From contig NZ_BAABBV010000001.1 in assembly GCF_039538145.1 (NCBI RefSeq), positions 1,302,001 through 1,366,000 of the forward strand: 64,000 bases of DNA, given 5' to 3'. Numbering within the stretch: the first letter of the stretch is position 1; each line of letters begins with the position of its first letter. This DNA is from Gryllotalpicola daejeonensis (GTDB lineage: Bacteria; Actinomycetota; Actinomycetes; Actinomycetales; Microbacteriaceae). The notes under the pieces were generated by a model. The model worked only from the letters and a program-made list of their open reading frames with translations, was not told where the DNA came from and searched no databases. A program made the position numbers and the translations under genes. Positions 8,537-16,838 of the stretch are shown here, one piece after another.

Positions 8537-9475
8537 TCAGCCAACGACGCGAGCGCCGTGCACCGGCCCCGTCACACGGACGGCCATGAGCCCCGCCGCC
8601 GAGAGCTCGACCTGCAGTTCGAGCGCCTGGTCGCCGTCTTCAGCGAGGAACGCGACGGTCGGGCCCGAGCCCGAGACGATGCCGGCGAGCGCGCCCGCGC
8701 GCTCCCCTGTCTCGAGCACCCCGGCGAGCTCGGGGGCGAGGTGGATCGCCGCCGCCTGCAGATCGTTGGCCAGCACCTCAGCGAGCTGCCGCGGGTCCCC
8801 CGCGCGCAGCGCCTGCAGCACCGCCGGTTCGACGACGGGGGCGGCCTTCGTGGCGAGCTCGGCGCGGTGTCGCTCGCGATGCCGGTCGAGCTCGCCGTAG
8901 ACGGCGGGCGTCGAGAGCTGCGCGTCGGGAAGCGCGAGCACCCAGTGGAAGGTGCCGCGCGCGAGCGCGGGTGAGAGCTCTTCGCCCCGGCCCGTGCCGA
9001 TCGCGGTGCCGCCGGCGAGGGCGAACGGAACGTCGGCCCCGAGCAGCGCGGCGAGCTCGTGCAGCTCGTCGCGTGCGACACCGGTGCCCCAGAGCGCGTC
9101 GCAGGCCACGAGTGCGGCCGCGGCATCCGCCGACCCACCGCCCATGCCGCCCGCGATCGGAACGTGCTTCTCGATCTCGAGTCGCACGCCGCCCGCATAG
9201 CCCGTGTGGGTCGCGAGCAGCCGGGCCGCGCGCACGGCGAGGTTGGTCTCGCCGGTCGGCAGGCCCGAGCAGTCAATCGGGCCGCGGAACGAGACGCTGA
9301 AGTCGGAGGACTCGCTCGCGTAGACCTCTTCATAGAGGCTGACCGCCTGATAGGCCGTCGCGACCTCGTGGTAGCCGTCGGCCATCACCTCGCCGACGCC
9401 GAGGTAGACGTTGATCTTCCCGGGCGCCCGCACGTGAACGCGGCTGTCGCGGCCGGTCTCCGTCGCCTCGGTCAT
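8537..9475 (-). CDS. ispE: 4-diphosphocytidyl-2-C-methyl-D-erythritol kinase
   Basis: IspE phosphorylates CDP-methylerythritol with ATP in the non-mevalonate isoprenoid pathway. The 312-residue protein is a GHMP kinase. It has the N-terminal APGKINVYLGVG...DGYHE substrate motif, the glycine-rich ATP loop PIAGGMGGGSADAAAAL, and the late motif VSGSGPTVAFL. Its ATG overlaps the rsmA stop by four bases, so it is translationally coupled to rsmA. The order tatD-rsmA-ispE matches the Mycobacterium tuberculosis Rv1008-Rv1011 region, except that rpfB is missing here. Confidence 0.95.
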   Translation of the reverse strand: MTEATETGRDSRVHVRAPGKINVYLGVGEVMADGYHEVATAYQAVSLYEEVYASESSDFSVSFRGPIDCSGLPTGETNLAVRAARLLATHTGYAGGVRLEIEKHVPIAGGMGGGSADAAAALVACDALWGTGVARDELHELAALLGADVPFALAGGTAIGTGRGEELSPALARGTFHWVLALPDAQLSTPAVYGELDRHRERHRAELATKAAPVVEPAVLQALRAGDPRQLAEVLANDLQAAAIHLAPELAGVLETGERAGALAGIVSGSGPTVAFLAEDGDQALELQVELSAAGLMAVRVTGPVHGARVVG

Positions 9476-10356
9476 GCGCGCTCCCCCGACTGCCGGGTGG
9501 CCGGCTGTCGGATGCCCAGCTGTCTGGCGACCGCGACGAAGGCGGCGACGTCGAGCTCCTCGCCGCGCGCGGTCGGCGCCGCACCCGCAGATTCCAGGGC
9601 CGCGGATGCCTCGGCTGAACCGCCGAACAAGCCGGAGAGCGACTGCCGCAGCATCTTCCGCCGCTGCTGGAACGCGGCATCGACGACGGCGAAGGTGCTG
9701 CGGCGCAGCGCCTCATCGCCCGGCGCCTCGCCCTTCTCGAACCCGACCAGGATCGAGTCGACGTTCGGCACCGGCCAGAACACCTGGCGGCTGACGCTGC
9801 CCGCGGTGCGGAAGTGCCCGTACCAGGTGGCCTTCACACTCGGCGCGCCGTAGACCTTCGAGCCGGGGGCGGCCGCGATGCGCTCGCCGACCTCGGCCTG
9901 CACCATCACGACGCCCGAGCGCAGCGACGGCACTCGCTCGAGCAGGTGCAGCAGCACCGGCACCGAGACGTTGTACGGCAGGTTCGCGACGAGCCGGGTC
10001 GGTTCGCCGGGCAGTGCCTCGACGGTCAGTGCGTCCTGGTGAAGGACCGTGAGCCGCGCAGCGGCCTCCGCCCCGAGCTGCGCCTCGACCGTCACGGGCA
10101 GCTGCGCCGCCAGCCGGCCGTCGATCTCGATGGCGACAACCCGCGCGCCGGCCTCAAGCAGCCCCAGCGTCAGTGAGCCGAGGCCCGGGCCGACCTCGAC
10201 GACGGTGTCGCCGGGCCGCACCTCGCCGACTCGCACGATGCGCCGCACCGTGTTCGCGTCGTGCACGAAGTTCTGGCCGAGCTTCTTCGTCGGCGTGACG
10301 TCGAGCAGCTCGGCGAGGTCGCGCACCTCGGCCGGGCCGAGCAGGCCGGCGCTCAC
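9472..10356 (-). CDS. rsmA: 16S rRNA dimethyladenosine transferase
   Basis: RsmA (KsgA) dimethylates two adjacent adenosines near the 3' end of 16S rRNA during 30S maturation, using SAM. The protein has 294 residues. The typical start PTKKLGQNFVHDANTVRRIV precedes motif I VVEVGPGLGSLTLGLL, motif II VAIEID and the catalytic NLPYNVSVPVLLHLL (NxPY). The GTG at 10354-10356 overlaps the tatD stop (GTGA); an ATG farther upstream would lie inside tatD and is less likely. It is the second gene of a tatD-rsmA-ispE operon. Confidence 0.94.
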   Translation of the reverse strand: MSAGLLGPAEVRDLAELLDVTPTKKLGQNFVHDANTVRRIVRVGEVRPGDTVVEVGPGLGSLTLGLLEAGARVVAIEIDGRLAAQLPVTVEAQLGAEAAARLTVLHQDALTVEALPGEPTRLVANLPYNVSVPVLLHLLERVPSLRSGVVMVQAEVGERIAAAPGSKVYGAPSVKATWYGHFRTAGSVSRQVFWPVPNVDSILVGFEKGEAPGDEALRRSTFAVVDAAFQQRRKMLRQSLSGLFGGSAEASAALESAGAAPTARGEELDVAAFVAVARQLGIRQPATRQSGERA

Positions 10357-11228
10357 TGCAGCCCCTCGAGCTCGGAGTCCCACGAGCCGTAGACGGCCTC
10401 GGTGTTCGCGGCCATCTGCGCCGCGAGCTCGTCGAGCGGCACGTCGAGCGTCTCAGCCATGAAGCGCACCGTGTGAGGCACCAGGTAGGGCGCATTGGGG
10501 CGGCCGCGGTGTGGCATCGGCGTCAGGTACGGGGCATCCGTCTCGACCGTGATCAGGTGGCGCGGCACGACGGCGAGCGCCTCGCGCAGCGCGGGCGCGT
10601 TCTTGAACGTGACCGTGCCCGCGAACGAGAGGTACCAGCCGTGCTCAGCGGCGAGGCGCGCGAGCGCCGCGTCGCCCGAGAAGCAGTGGAAGACCGTGCG
10701 CTCGGGAGCCCCGACGCGCAGCAGCGTCTCGACGACCTCGTTGTGCGCATCGCGGTCGTGGATCTGCAGCGCCAGTCCGTTGCGCTTCGCGATGTCGATG
10801 TGCGCCTCGAAGCTCTGGAACTGCGCGGCGCGACCCGACTCGTCAGTGCGGAAGAAATCGAGGCCGGTTTCGCCGATCGCGCGCACGCGTGGCCGGGTCG
10901 CGAGCTCGGCGATCGTCTCGATGGCCGATTCGAGGGTGCCGGATGCCGCGAGCTCAGGCGCCTCGTTCGGGTGAAGCGCCACGGCGGCAAGCATCCGCCG
11001 GTCCTTCATGGCGTGCTCCGCGCTCCAGATCGACGTCTCGACATCGACGCCCACCTGCACGACCCCGCGCACACCCACGGCTTCGGCCCGATCGAGCTGC
11101 TCGCGCCACCCGATCGGCTCGAGGCCCGGCTCATCGCGGTGGATCGCCGGGTCGAGGTGGGTGTGGTCGTCGTACACCGGCACGGCGAGCGCGTCGGGAA
11201 GCGGCGGGTAAGAGCGGTCGGAGGCCAT
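10353..11228 (-). CDS. tatD: TatD family metal-dependent hydrolase / DNase
   Basis: A 291-residue TIM-barrel amidohydrolase-fold enzyme of the TatD family, which are metal-dependent 3'-5' exonucleases or related hydrolases. Metal and active-site motifs are in order: DDHTHLD near the N terminus, IGETGLDFFR in the middle, FHCFSGD and VETDAPYLTP near the end. The ATG at 11228 is preceded at seven bases by TACGCT, consistent with a leaderless start; an in-frame GTG at 11273 has no spaced ribosome binding site. It heads the operon with rsmA and ispE. Confidence 0.9.
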   Translation of the reverse strand: MASDRSYPPLPDALAVPVYDDHTHLDPAIHRDEPGLEPIGWREQLDRAEAVGVRGVVQVGVDVETSIWSAEHAMKDRRMLAAVALHPNEAPELAASGTLESAIETIAELATRPRVRAIGETGLDFFRTDESGRAAQFQSFEAHIDIAKRNGLALQIHDRDAHNEVVETLLRVGAPERTVFHCFSGDAALARLAAEHGWYLSFAGTVTFKNAPALREALAVVPRHLITVETDAPYLTPMPHRGRPNAPYLVPHTVRFMAETLDVPLDELAAQMAANTEAVYGSWDSELEGLQ

Positions 11229-11279
11229 CGGAATCAGCGTATCGGGAGGCGTCTGGCGTTCTTCCCGGGACACTCTCCG

Positions 11280-11390
11280 TCAGACATCCATTCGGGCAGG
11301 TGCGCGCTGTTCGCGGCGTGCCTCTGCCTGCACCGAACGCCACGCACCGAGACGTTCCGAAAGGGGCTCTCGACCCGGCGCAACACGCAT
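11280..11390 (-). CDS. Possible small ORF (36 aa) between metG and tatD
   Basis: In the 185-base gap between metG and tatD, a minus-strand ORF begins MRVAPGREPLSERLGAW and ends ARMDV. It is highly charged, with plausible codon use (EARREQRAPAR) but no ribosome binding site and no recognised homologue. It could be a real small protein or chance; otherwise the gap holds only the tatD promoter. Confidence 0.25.
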   Translation of the reverse strand: MRVAPGREPLSERLGAWRSVQAEARREQRAPARMDV

Positions 11391-11413
11391 TTCGGCACGT
11401 CTCGATGCGACAG

Positions 11414-12988
11414 CTAGACAGCCTCGATGCGGGGGAAGAGCGGCTCGAGGTCGCCGACGACGGTGCCCGCCTTCAGCTGGCCCCACTCCCCTGCCGAGCG
11501 CAGCGGCTGGTCCGCGAGCGCGCCGAGGGAATCCTCGACGCCGAGCGCCGCCCACAGCTTGGGTGCCGCCTTCGTCAGCACCGGCGACAGCAGCACGGCG
11601 AGCGCGCGCAGGCCCTCGGACGCCGTGTACAGCACCGTCGCGAGGCGGTCGCGGTTCGCCTCGTCCTTGGCGAGGCTCCACGGCTCCTGCTCGGTGATGT
11701 AGCCGTTCAGTGCGTCGACGATCTTCCAGATCGCGGCGAGTGCGTCGTGGATCGCGAAGCGCTCGATCGCGGCATCCGCCTCGAGCGCGGCCGCTGCGAC
11801 CGTCGTCTGCACCGCCAGATCGGCCGCCTCGTCGACGACCGCCTGCGGCACCACGCCGTCGAAGTAGCGCTTCACCATCGCGATCACGCGCGAGGCGAGG
11901 TTGCCGAATCCGTTCGCGAGCTCGGCCTGGTAGCGCGCCGACAGGTCTTCCCACGAGAACGAGCCGTCCTGCCCGAAGGAGATCGCGCGCATGAAGTAGT
12001 AGCGGAAGGCATCCGACCCGAACGTGTCCGTGATCTCGTTCGGCGCGATACCGGTCAGCTTCGACTTCGACATCTTCTCGCCGCCCACGAGCAGCCAGCC
12101 GTGGCCGAACACGCCCGCGGGGACGGGCAGCCCGGCCGCGAGCAGCATGGCGGGCCAGATCACCGCGTGGAAGCGCAGGATGTCCTTGCCGACGATGTGG
12201 CGTGCCGGCCAGCGGCGCGCGAACTGCTCGTCGTCTTCGCCGTAGCCGACCGCGGTCGCGTAGTTGAGCAGCGCGTCGACCCACACGTAGAGAACGTGCT
12301 TCTCGTCCCACGGGATCGGGATGCCCCAGTCGAAGGTCGACCGCGAGATCGACAGGTCGTTGAGGCCCTGCGAGACGAAGGCGACGACCTCGTTGCGGGC
12401 ACTCTCGGGCTGCACGAAGTCGGGCTGTGACTTGTAGAGGTCGAGCAGCTGCTGCTGGAACGCGCTCATGCGGAAGAAGTAGTTCTTCTCTTGCAGCAGC
12501 TCGAGCGGGCGGCCGTGGATCGCGCAGACCTTCTGGCCGGCGTACTCGCCCGTTCCGTCGACGATCTCGGATTCCGGCTTGAACTCCTCGCAGCCGACGC
12601 AGTACAGGCCCTCGTACTCGGCCTCGTAGATGTGCCCCGCCTCGCGCAGCTTCTCGATGAAGAGCTTCACGCGGCGCTCATGACGGTCGTCGGTGGTGCG
12701 GATGAAGTCGTCGTTCGCGATGTCGATCGTCTCGAGCAGCGGCTTCCACGCCGACTCGACGAGGCGGTCGGTCCATTCCTTAGGGCTCGCGCCGTTCGCC
12801 GTCGCGGTCCGCAGGATCTTCTGCCCGTGCTCGTCGGTGCCCGTCAGCAGCCAGGTGTCGTCGCCCGCCTGGCGGTGCCAGCGAGTCAGAACGTCGGCCG
12901 CGACCTCGGTGTAGGCATGGCCGATGTGCGGCACGTCATTCACGTAGAAGATGGGCGTGGTCAGGTAGAACGGGCGGCCGTCGGGCAT
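11414..12988 (-). CDS. metG: Methionyl-tRNA synthetase
   Basis: Charges tRNA-Met. This is a 524-residue class I synthetase, with the HIGH motif in VPHIGHAYTEVAADVL and the KMSKS motif in GGEKMSKSKLTG. The connective insertion has a single CxxC (YCVGCEEF). The protein stops after the anticodon-binding helical domain and lacks the C-terminal EMAP-type tRNA-binding domain of longer MetRS. That length fits the short actinobacterial form. The ATG follows TAGGAT by seven bases, a leaderless arrangement. It is the first gene of the leftward block metG - tatD - rsmA - ispE, although a 185-base gap separates it from tatD. Confidence 0.95.
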   Translation of the reverse strand: MPDGRPFYLTTPIFYVNDVPHIGHAYTEVAADVLTRWHRQAGDDTWLLTGTDEHGQKILRTATANGASPKEWTDRLVESAWKPLLETIDIANDDFIRTTDDRHERRVKLFIEKLREAGHIYEAEYEGLYCVGCEEFKPESEIVDGTGEYAGQKVCAIHGRPLELLQEKNYFFRMSAFQQQLLDLYKSQPDFVQPESARNEVVAFVSQGLNDLSISRSTFDWGIPIPWDEKHVLYVWVDALLNYATAVGYGEDDEQFARRWPARHIVGKDILRFHAVIWPAMLLAAGLPVPAGVFGHGWLLVGGEKMSKSKLTGIAPNEITDTFGSDAFRYYFMRAISFGQDGSFSWEDLSARYQAELANGFGNLASRVIAMVKRYFDGVVPQAVVDEAADLAVQTTVAAAALEADAAIERFAIHDALAAIWKIVDALNGYITEQEPWSLAKDEANRDRLATVLYTASEGLRALAVLLSPVLTKAAPKLWAALGVEDSLGALADQPLRSAGEWGQLKAGTVVGDLEPLFPRIEAV

Positions 12989-13077
12989 GGTTTCAATCCT
13001 ATGGGCGCGCCGATCCTTATCGGATTCACCGCCGTCATGCGCCTGGCGCTGACGGACCCCGACTTATCGTCGACCGC

Positions 13078-13623
13078 GTGAGCACGACGAACGAACCCGA
13101 GAACCAGAACGAGCCCGTGACCACGCCGCAGCAGCCGGCTGAGCCCGGCGAGCACGCGCAGCAACAGCCGCAGCCGCAGCCGCAGCCGCAGCCGACTCGA
13201 CCGGCGCCAGGATCCATCTGGGAGCCCGCGCCCGAGTACCAGCCGGTCGTCGACCGCACGCAGCTGCCGCCGTTCAACGTCATGGCGCTCATCGCGTTCA
13301 TCGGCGCCTTCATCATTCCGGTGGTGGGCATCGTGTGCGGCCACATCACGCTCGCCGAGTACCGCAAGGGGCTGCCCGAGCGCGGCCGCGAGTACGCCAA
13401 GGCCGGCCTGATTCTCGGCTACATCTTCACCGCGATCTGGGTCGTGCTCGCGATCCTCTGGATCGTCTTCCTCTTCACCCACGGCTTCGGCAGCGCGCAG
13501 CCCGTCGGCGGCCGTGGCGGCAACGGCTTCGGCAGCGGCAACGGCTTCGGCGGCGGCCAGGGCGGTCACGGCTTCCCGATCCCGTCGCCGCGCGTCACGC
13601 CGAACGGCGGAACGGGCAACTAA
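13078..13623 (+). CDS. DUF4190 domain membrane protein with QP-rich head and Gly-rich tail
   Basis: A 181-residue protein in three parts. A disordered N-terminal stretch is rich in Gln and Pro (tandem QP units around residues 30-42). A DUF4190 core has two transmembrane helices (FNVMALIAFIGAFIIPVVGI and LGYIFTAIWVVLAILWIVFL) linked by GHITLAEYRKGLPERGREYAKAG. A Gly/Asn/Phe-rich tail follows. The function of the family is not established. The GTG follows TATCGT by seven bases, so the message is probably leaderless. Its stop overlaps the convergent rsmI stop by four bases (CTAA). A shorter paralogue lies at 52730-53074. Confidence 0.82.
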   Translation: MSTTNEPENQNEPVTTPQQPAEPGEHAQQQPQPQPQPQPTRPAPGSIWEPAPEYQPVVDRTQLPPFNVMALIAFIGAFIIPVVGIVCGHITLAEYRKGLPERGREYAKAGLILGYIFTAIWVVLAILWIVFLFTHGFGSAQPVGGRGGNGFGSGNGFGGGQGGHGFPIPSPRVTPNGGTGN

Positions 13624-14435
13624 CGCGCACGCAGCGCCGCCTCGTAGAGGTCTCGGCGCGAGAGGCCCGTGTCGGCGGCGACCTCGGTCGCGGCATCCTT
13701 CAATCTCGTGCCAGACGCGACCAGCTCGAGAACCGCCGCGACCGCCGTCTCGAGCGAGACGACCTTCTCGGCCGCGCCCTCGGTCACGATGACGATCTCG
13801 CCACGCACGCCGCCCTCGGCCCACGCCACCAGCTCGGCGGCGGTGCCCCGGCGCACCTCTTCGTGCAGCTTGGTCAGCTCACGCGCGACCGCCACACGGC
13901 GATCGTCGCCGAAGTAGCGCGCGATGTCGGCGAGGGATGCCGCAAGCCGGTTCGGGGACTCGAAGAACACGAGCGTGCGGCGCTCGGCGGCGAGCGAGGC
14001 GAGCAGCTTGCCGCGCTCGCCCTCCTTCCTCGGCAGGAAGCCCTCGAAGGCGAAGCGGTCGGTCGGCAGGCCGGAGAGCGCGAGCGCGGTGAGTACCGCC
14101 GACGGACCGGGCAGTGCCGTCACGGTGACGCCCGCCGCGATCGCGGCCTGCACCAGGTGGTACCCCGGGTCGCTGACGGTCGGCATGCCGGCATCCGACA
14201 CCAAGAGAATGTCGCTCTCGCGCGCGAGCTGCGCCAGTTCTGCGGACCGGTCGCGCTCATTGTGGTCGTGCAGCGCGATGAGCCGCGGGCGGTGCTCGAT
14301 GCCGAGGCCCTGCAGCAGGCGCTGTGCGACCCGGGTGTCCTCTGCGGCGACGAGCTCGACGGTGCTCAGCGTGTCGACGAGGCGCCTGGTCGCGTCGCCG
14401 AGGTTTCCGATGGGCGTCGCGGCGAGGATGAGCAT
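13620..14435 (-). CDS. rsmI: 16S rRNA (cytidine1402-2'-O)-methyltransferase
   Basis: RsmI 2'-O-methylates C1402 in the decoding centre of 16S rRNA. The 271-residue protein has the tetrapyrrole-methylase fold. It starts MLILAATPIGNLGDATRR, then has EDTRVAQRLLQGLGI, the SAM loop SDAGMPTVSDPGYHLV and the stretch ALPGPSAVLTALALSGLPTDRFAFEGFLPRK (residues about 105-140), all diagnostic. The ATG follows TAGGCT by seven bases. It diverges from the protein O-mannosyltransferase gene, as in mycobacteria. Confidence 0.95.
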   Translation of the reverse strand: MLILAATPIGNLGDATRRLVDTLSTVELVAAEDTRVAQRLLQGLGIEHRPRLIALHDHNERDRSAELAQLARESDILLVSDAGMPTVSDPGYHLVQAAIAAGVTVTALPGPSAVLTALALSGLPTDRFAFEGFLPRKEGERGKLLASLAAERRTLVFFESPNRLAASLADIARYFGDDRRVAVARELTKLHEEVRRGTAAELVAWAEGGVRGEIVIVTEGAAEKVVSLETAVAAVLELVASGTRLKDAATEVAADTGLSRRDLYEAALRAR

Positions 14436-14494
14436 GAGGACGAGCCTATGACCCGCCGAGTTTCGGCATCGAAGGCCCAGGTACCATGACGCGG

Positions 14495-16117
14495 GTGAAC
14501 CAGCCGAAGCCCGTCGACCCCGCCTTCGACGAGATCGTCGAGCCGGGTCACGGCGGGCTGCCCGACGAGCCGGAGCCCGAGCCCACCGGCACCCGGCTCG
14601 ATGCGTGGTGGGCGGCGCGGCTGGCCACGCCGCTGAATCGCCGGCTGTGGGACTGGGGCGGCCCCATCGCGGTCACGCTGCTCGCCGCCGTGCTGCGCCT
14701 GTGGCACCTCGGCTTCCCGAACTCTCTCGTCTTCGACGAGACCTACTACGTCAAGGACGCGTGGACGCTCTCGCACCTCGGCTACGAGGGCGCCTGGGTC
14801 GCGAACGCCGACAGGGACTTCAACGCGGGCAATGCGAGCGGCTGGTCATCGAAGCCCGAGTTCGTTGCCCACCCGCCGCTCGGCAAGTGGATCATCTCGC
14901 TCGGCGAGCACCTCACCGGCATCCAGAGCTCGGTCGGCTGGAGGCTGTCGACCGCCGTGGTCGGCATCATGGCCGTCGTTCTCATCATCGTGATCGCCAA
15001 GCGCCTATTCGGCGGCTCGACCCTGCTCGGCTGCATCGCCGGCCTGCTGCTGGCGGTCGACGGCAGCGCGATCGTGATGAGCCGCGTCGCGCTGCTCGAC
15101 AACTTCGTCATGTTCTTCGCCCTGCTCGGCGTGGGCGCGGTGCTGATGGATCGCTCGTATCGCGACCTACGGATCCCCCGCCTCAAGGGACCCGTGCTGT
15201 GGCGCCCCTGGCTGCTGGCCGCCGGGCTCGCCTTCGGGCTCTGCGCCGGCGTGAAGTGGTCGGGGTTCTACTTCCTCGCGGTGTTCGGCGTCTACGCGGT
15301 GCTCGCGGACTTCGTCGCCTATCGGAAGGCCGGGTTCCTCGCGCCTACCGAGGGCATCGCGCAGGCGTTCGTGAGCTTCGTCACGATGGTGCCGATCGCG
15401 CTCGCGGCGTACGTCGCCGCGTGGTCAGGGTGGCTGTTCACGAGCGGCGGGTGGGACCGCCACTGGGTCGAGGCGAACCCAGGCCAGAACGCCTGGCATG
15501 GGCTGCTGTCGTGGGTGCCGTATTGGGCGCAGAACCTCTGGCACTACAACACAGAGCTCTACGGCTATTCGATCAACCTGCACGCGACGCATCCGTATCA
15601 GTCGAACTCGCTGTTCTGGACGCTGATGCTGCGGCCGACGAGCATGTTCTACCAGTCGGTGCCTACGGGGCAGAACGGCTGCACCGCGGCGCAGTTCGGG
15701 TGCGCGCGGGCGATCACGGATCTCGGCAACCCGTTCATCTGGTGGGCGGGAACGCTGGCGCTGCTCGGGCTCGTCTACGTGCTGATCAGGAACCGCGACT
15801 GGCGGGCCGGGCTGCTGCTGACGGCGGTGGGTGCGGGCTGGCTGCCGTGGGTGATCCTGTATCACGGGCGCACGATCTTCACGTTCTACTCGATCGCGTT
15901 CGAGCCGTATCTCGTGCTCGCGATCGTCTATTTCATTGCGAAGACGCTGGGGCGGGCGACGGATGCCACGTACCGCCGCACCCGCGGAATCGCGGCCGTC
16001 TCTGCATATCTCTTCGTCGTGCTCGCGGCGACGGCGTTCTTCTGGCCGCTGTGGTCAGGGGTGCAGACCTCGTATGAGTTCTGGCGCGCCCACATGTGGT
16101 TGCGCAGCTGGATCTAG
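14495..16117 (+). CDS. pmt: Dolichyl-phosphate-mannose protein mannosyltransferase
   Basis: Transfers mannose from polyprenyl-phosphate-mannose to Ser/Thr of secreted proteins at the outer face of the membrane (GT39). The protein has 540 residues with about 10 or more membrane helices. After a short acidic head comes the first luminal-loop motif FPNSLVFDETYYVKDAWT, whose DE pair is the catalytic acidic motif of PMTs. VAHPPLGKWIISLGEH and the conserved CAGVKWSGFYFL follow. The preferred start is GTG 14495, because TACCAT lies seven bases before it; ATG 14486 would sit inside that box. It is divergent from rsmI and followed at 14 bases by an acetyltransferase. Confidence 0.93.
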   Translation: MNQPKPVDPAFDEIVEPGHGGLPDEPEPEPTGTRLDAWWAARLATPLNRRLWDWGGPIAVTLLAAVLRLWHLGFPNSLVFDETYYVKDAWTLSHLGYEGAWVANADRDFNAGNASGWSSKPEFVAHPPLGKWIISLGEHLTGIQSSVGWRLSTAVVGIMAVVLIIVIAKRLFGGSTLLGCIAGLLLAVDGSAIVMSRVALLDNFVMFFALLGVGAVLMDRSYRDLRIPRLKGPVLWRPWLLAAGLAFGLCAGVKWSGFYFLAVFGVYAVLADFVAYRKAGFLAPTEGIAQAFVSFVTMVPIALAAYVAAWSGWLFTSGGWDRHWVEANPGQNAWHGLLSWVPYWAQNLWHYNTELYGYSINLHATHPYQSNSLFWTLMLRPTSMFYQSVPTGQNGCTAAQFGCARAITDLGNPFIWWAGTLALLGLVYVLIRNRDWRAGLLLTAVGAGWLPWVILYHGRTIFTFYSIAFEPYLVLAIVYFIAKTLGRATDATYRRTRGIAAVSAYLFVVLAATAFFWPLWSGVQTSYEFWRAHMWLRSWI

Positions 16118-16131
16118 CTAGTGTGCTGAGC

Positions 16132-16668
16132 GTGTCCGACTCCCCCACCGTCACGCTTCGCGCACGAACCGACGATGACGCCGAGGTGCTGTACCACCTG
16201 GCCGCCGATCTCGAGACCTGGGAGGAGCGCAGCCCGGCGATGCCCGCGCCGCTCACGCGCAGCGCCTACGAGGCGCGACTTGCCGCGCGCGACGGCGACA
16301 GCGCCGACCGCGCGGTGAACTTCGTGATCGACGCCGACGGCGCCGCGGTCGGCACCGTCGGACTGTTCGACTTCGACGACCTCGCACGCCAGGCCGAGGT
16401 CGGAATCGCATTGATCGCCGAGGCCCGCGGCAAAGGCATCGGCACGGCGGCTCTCGCGCAGATCGTGGAGTTCGGCTTTCTGCGCTGCAACCTGCGCCGG
16501 CTGCACCTCGAGCTCATCGCGTCGAACGCGGGCGCTCTGCGCGCCTACGAGAAGGTGGGCTTCGTGGTCGAGGGGCGTCAGCGCGAGCACGCGTGGGTGC
16601 GCGGGCACTACGAGGACAACATCGTCATGGGCCTGCTTCGGTCGGAGTGGGCCTCGCGTCGCGCATAG
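16132..16668 (+). CDS. GNAT family acetyltransferase (RimJ/RimL type)
   Basis: A 178-residue single-domain acetyltransferase of the RimJ/RimL-like group, which acetylates protein N termini or small amines. Motifs seen are VTLRARTDDDAEVLYHL at the start, the acyl-CoA loop IGTAALAQIVEFGF preceded by ALIAEARGKG, and the late NAGALRAYEKVGFVVEGRQREH. Of two in-frame GTG codons, the one at 16132 is chosen because TAGTGT lies seven bases upstream; GTG 16123 is the alternative. The substrate is unknown. It is followed by a 170-base gap in which no gene or clear signal is seen. Confidence 0.85.
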   Translation: MSDSPTVTLRARTDDDAEVLYHLAADLETWEERSPAMPAPLTRSAYEARLAARDGDSADRAVNFVIDADGAAVGTVGLFDFDDLARQAEVGIALIAEARGKGIGTAALAQIVEFGFLRCNLRRLHLELIASNAGALRAYEKVGFVVEGRQREHAWVRGHYEDNIVMGLLRSEWASRRA

Positions 16669-16838
16669 CGGCGCTCAGCCGCCGACTCCCCACTGCTTGC
16701 CTGCCGGCGGACGATCAGAGCGGCGCGGCGGCGCATCACGGGGCTGGGTGCGGTCACAACTCTCCACAAGGATTCCGGGTGACTTGACGCTATGGCCTCA
16801 CGCCGCCGCTTCATACCAGGGCGTTCATCCGTCGTTCG

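Noticed and set aside
13140..13200. Tandem CAGCCG units suggesting a CRISPR-like array
   Set aside because: They encode a QP-rich stretch in a DUF4190 protein, with no spacers.
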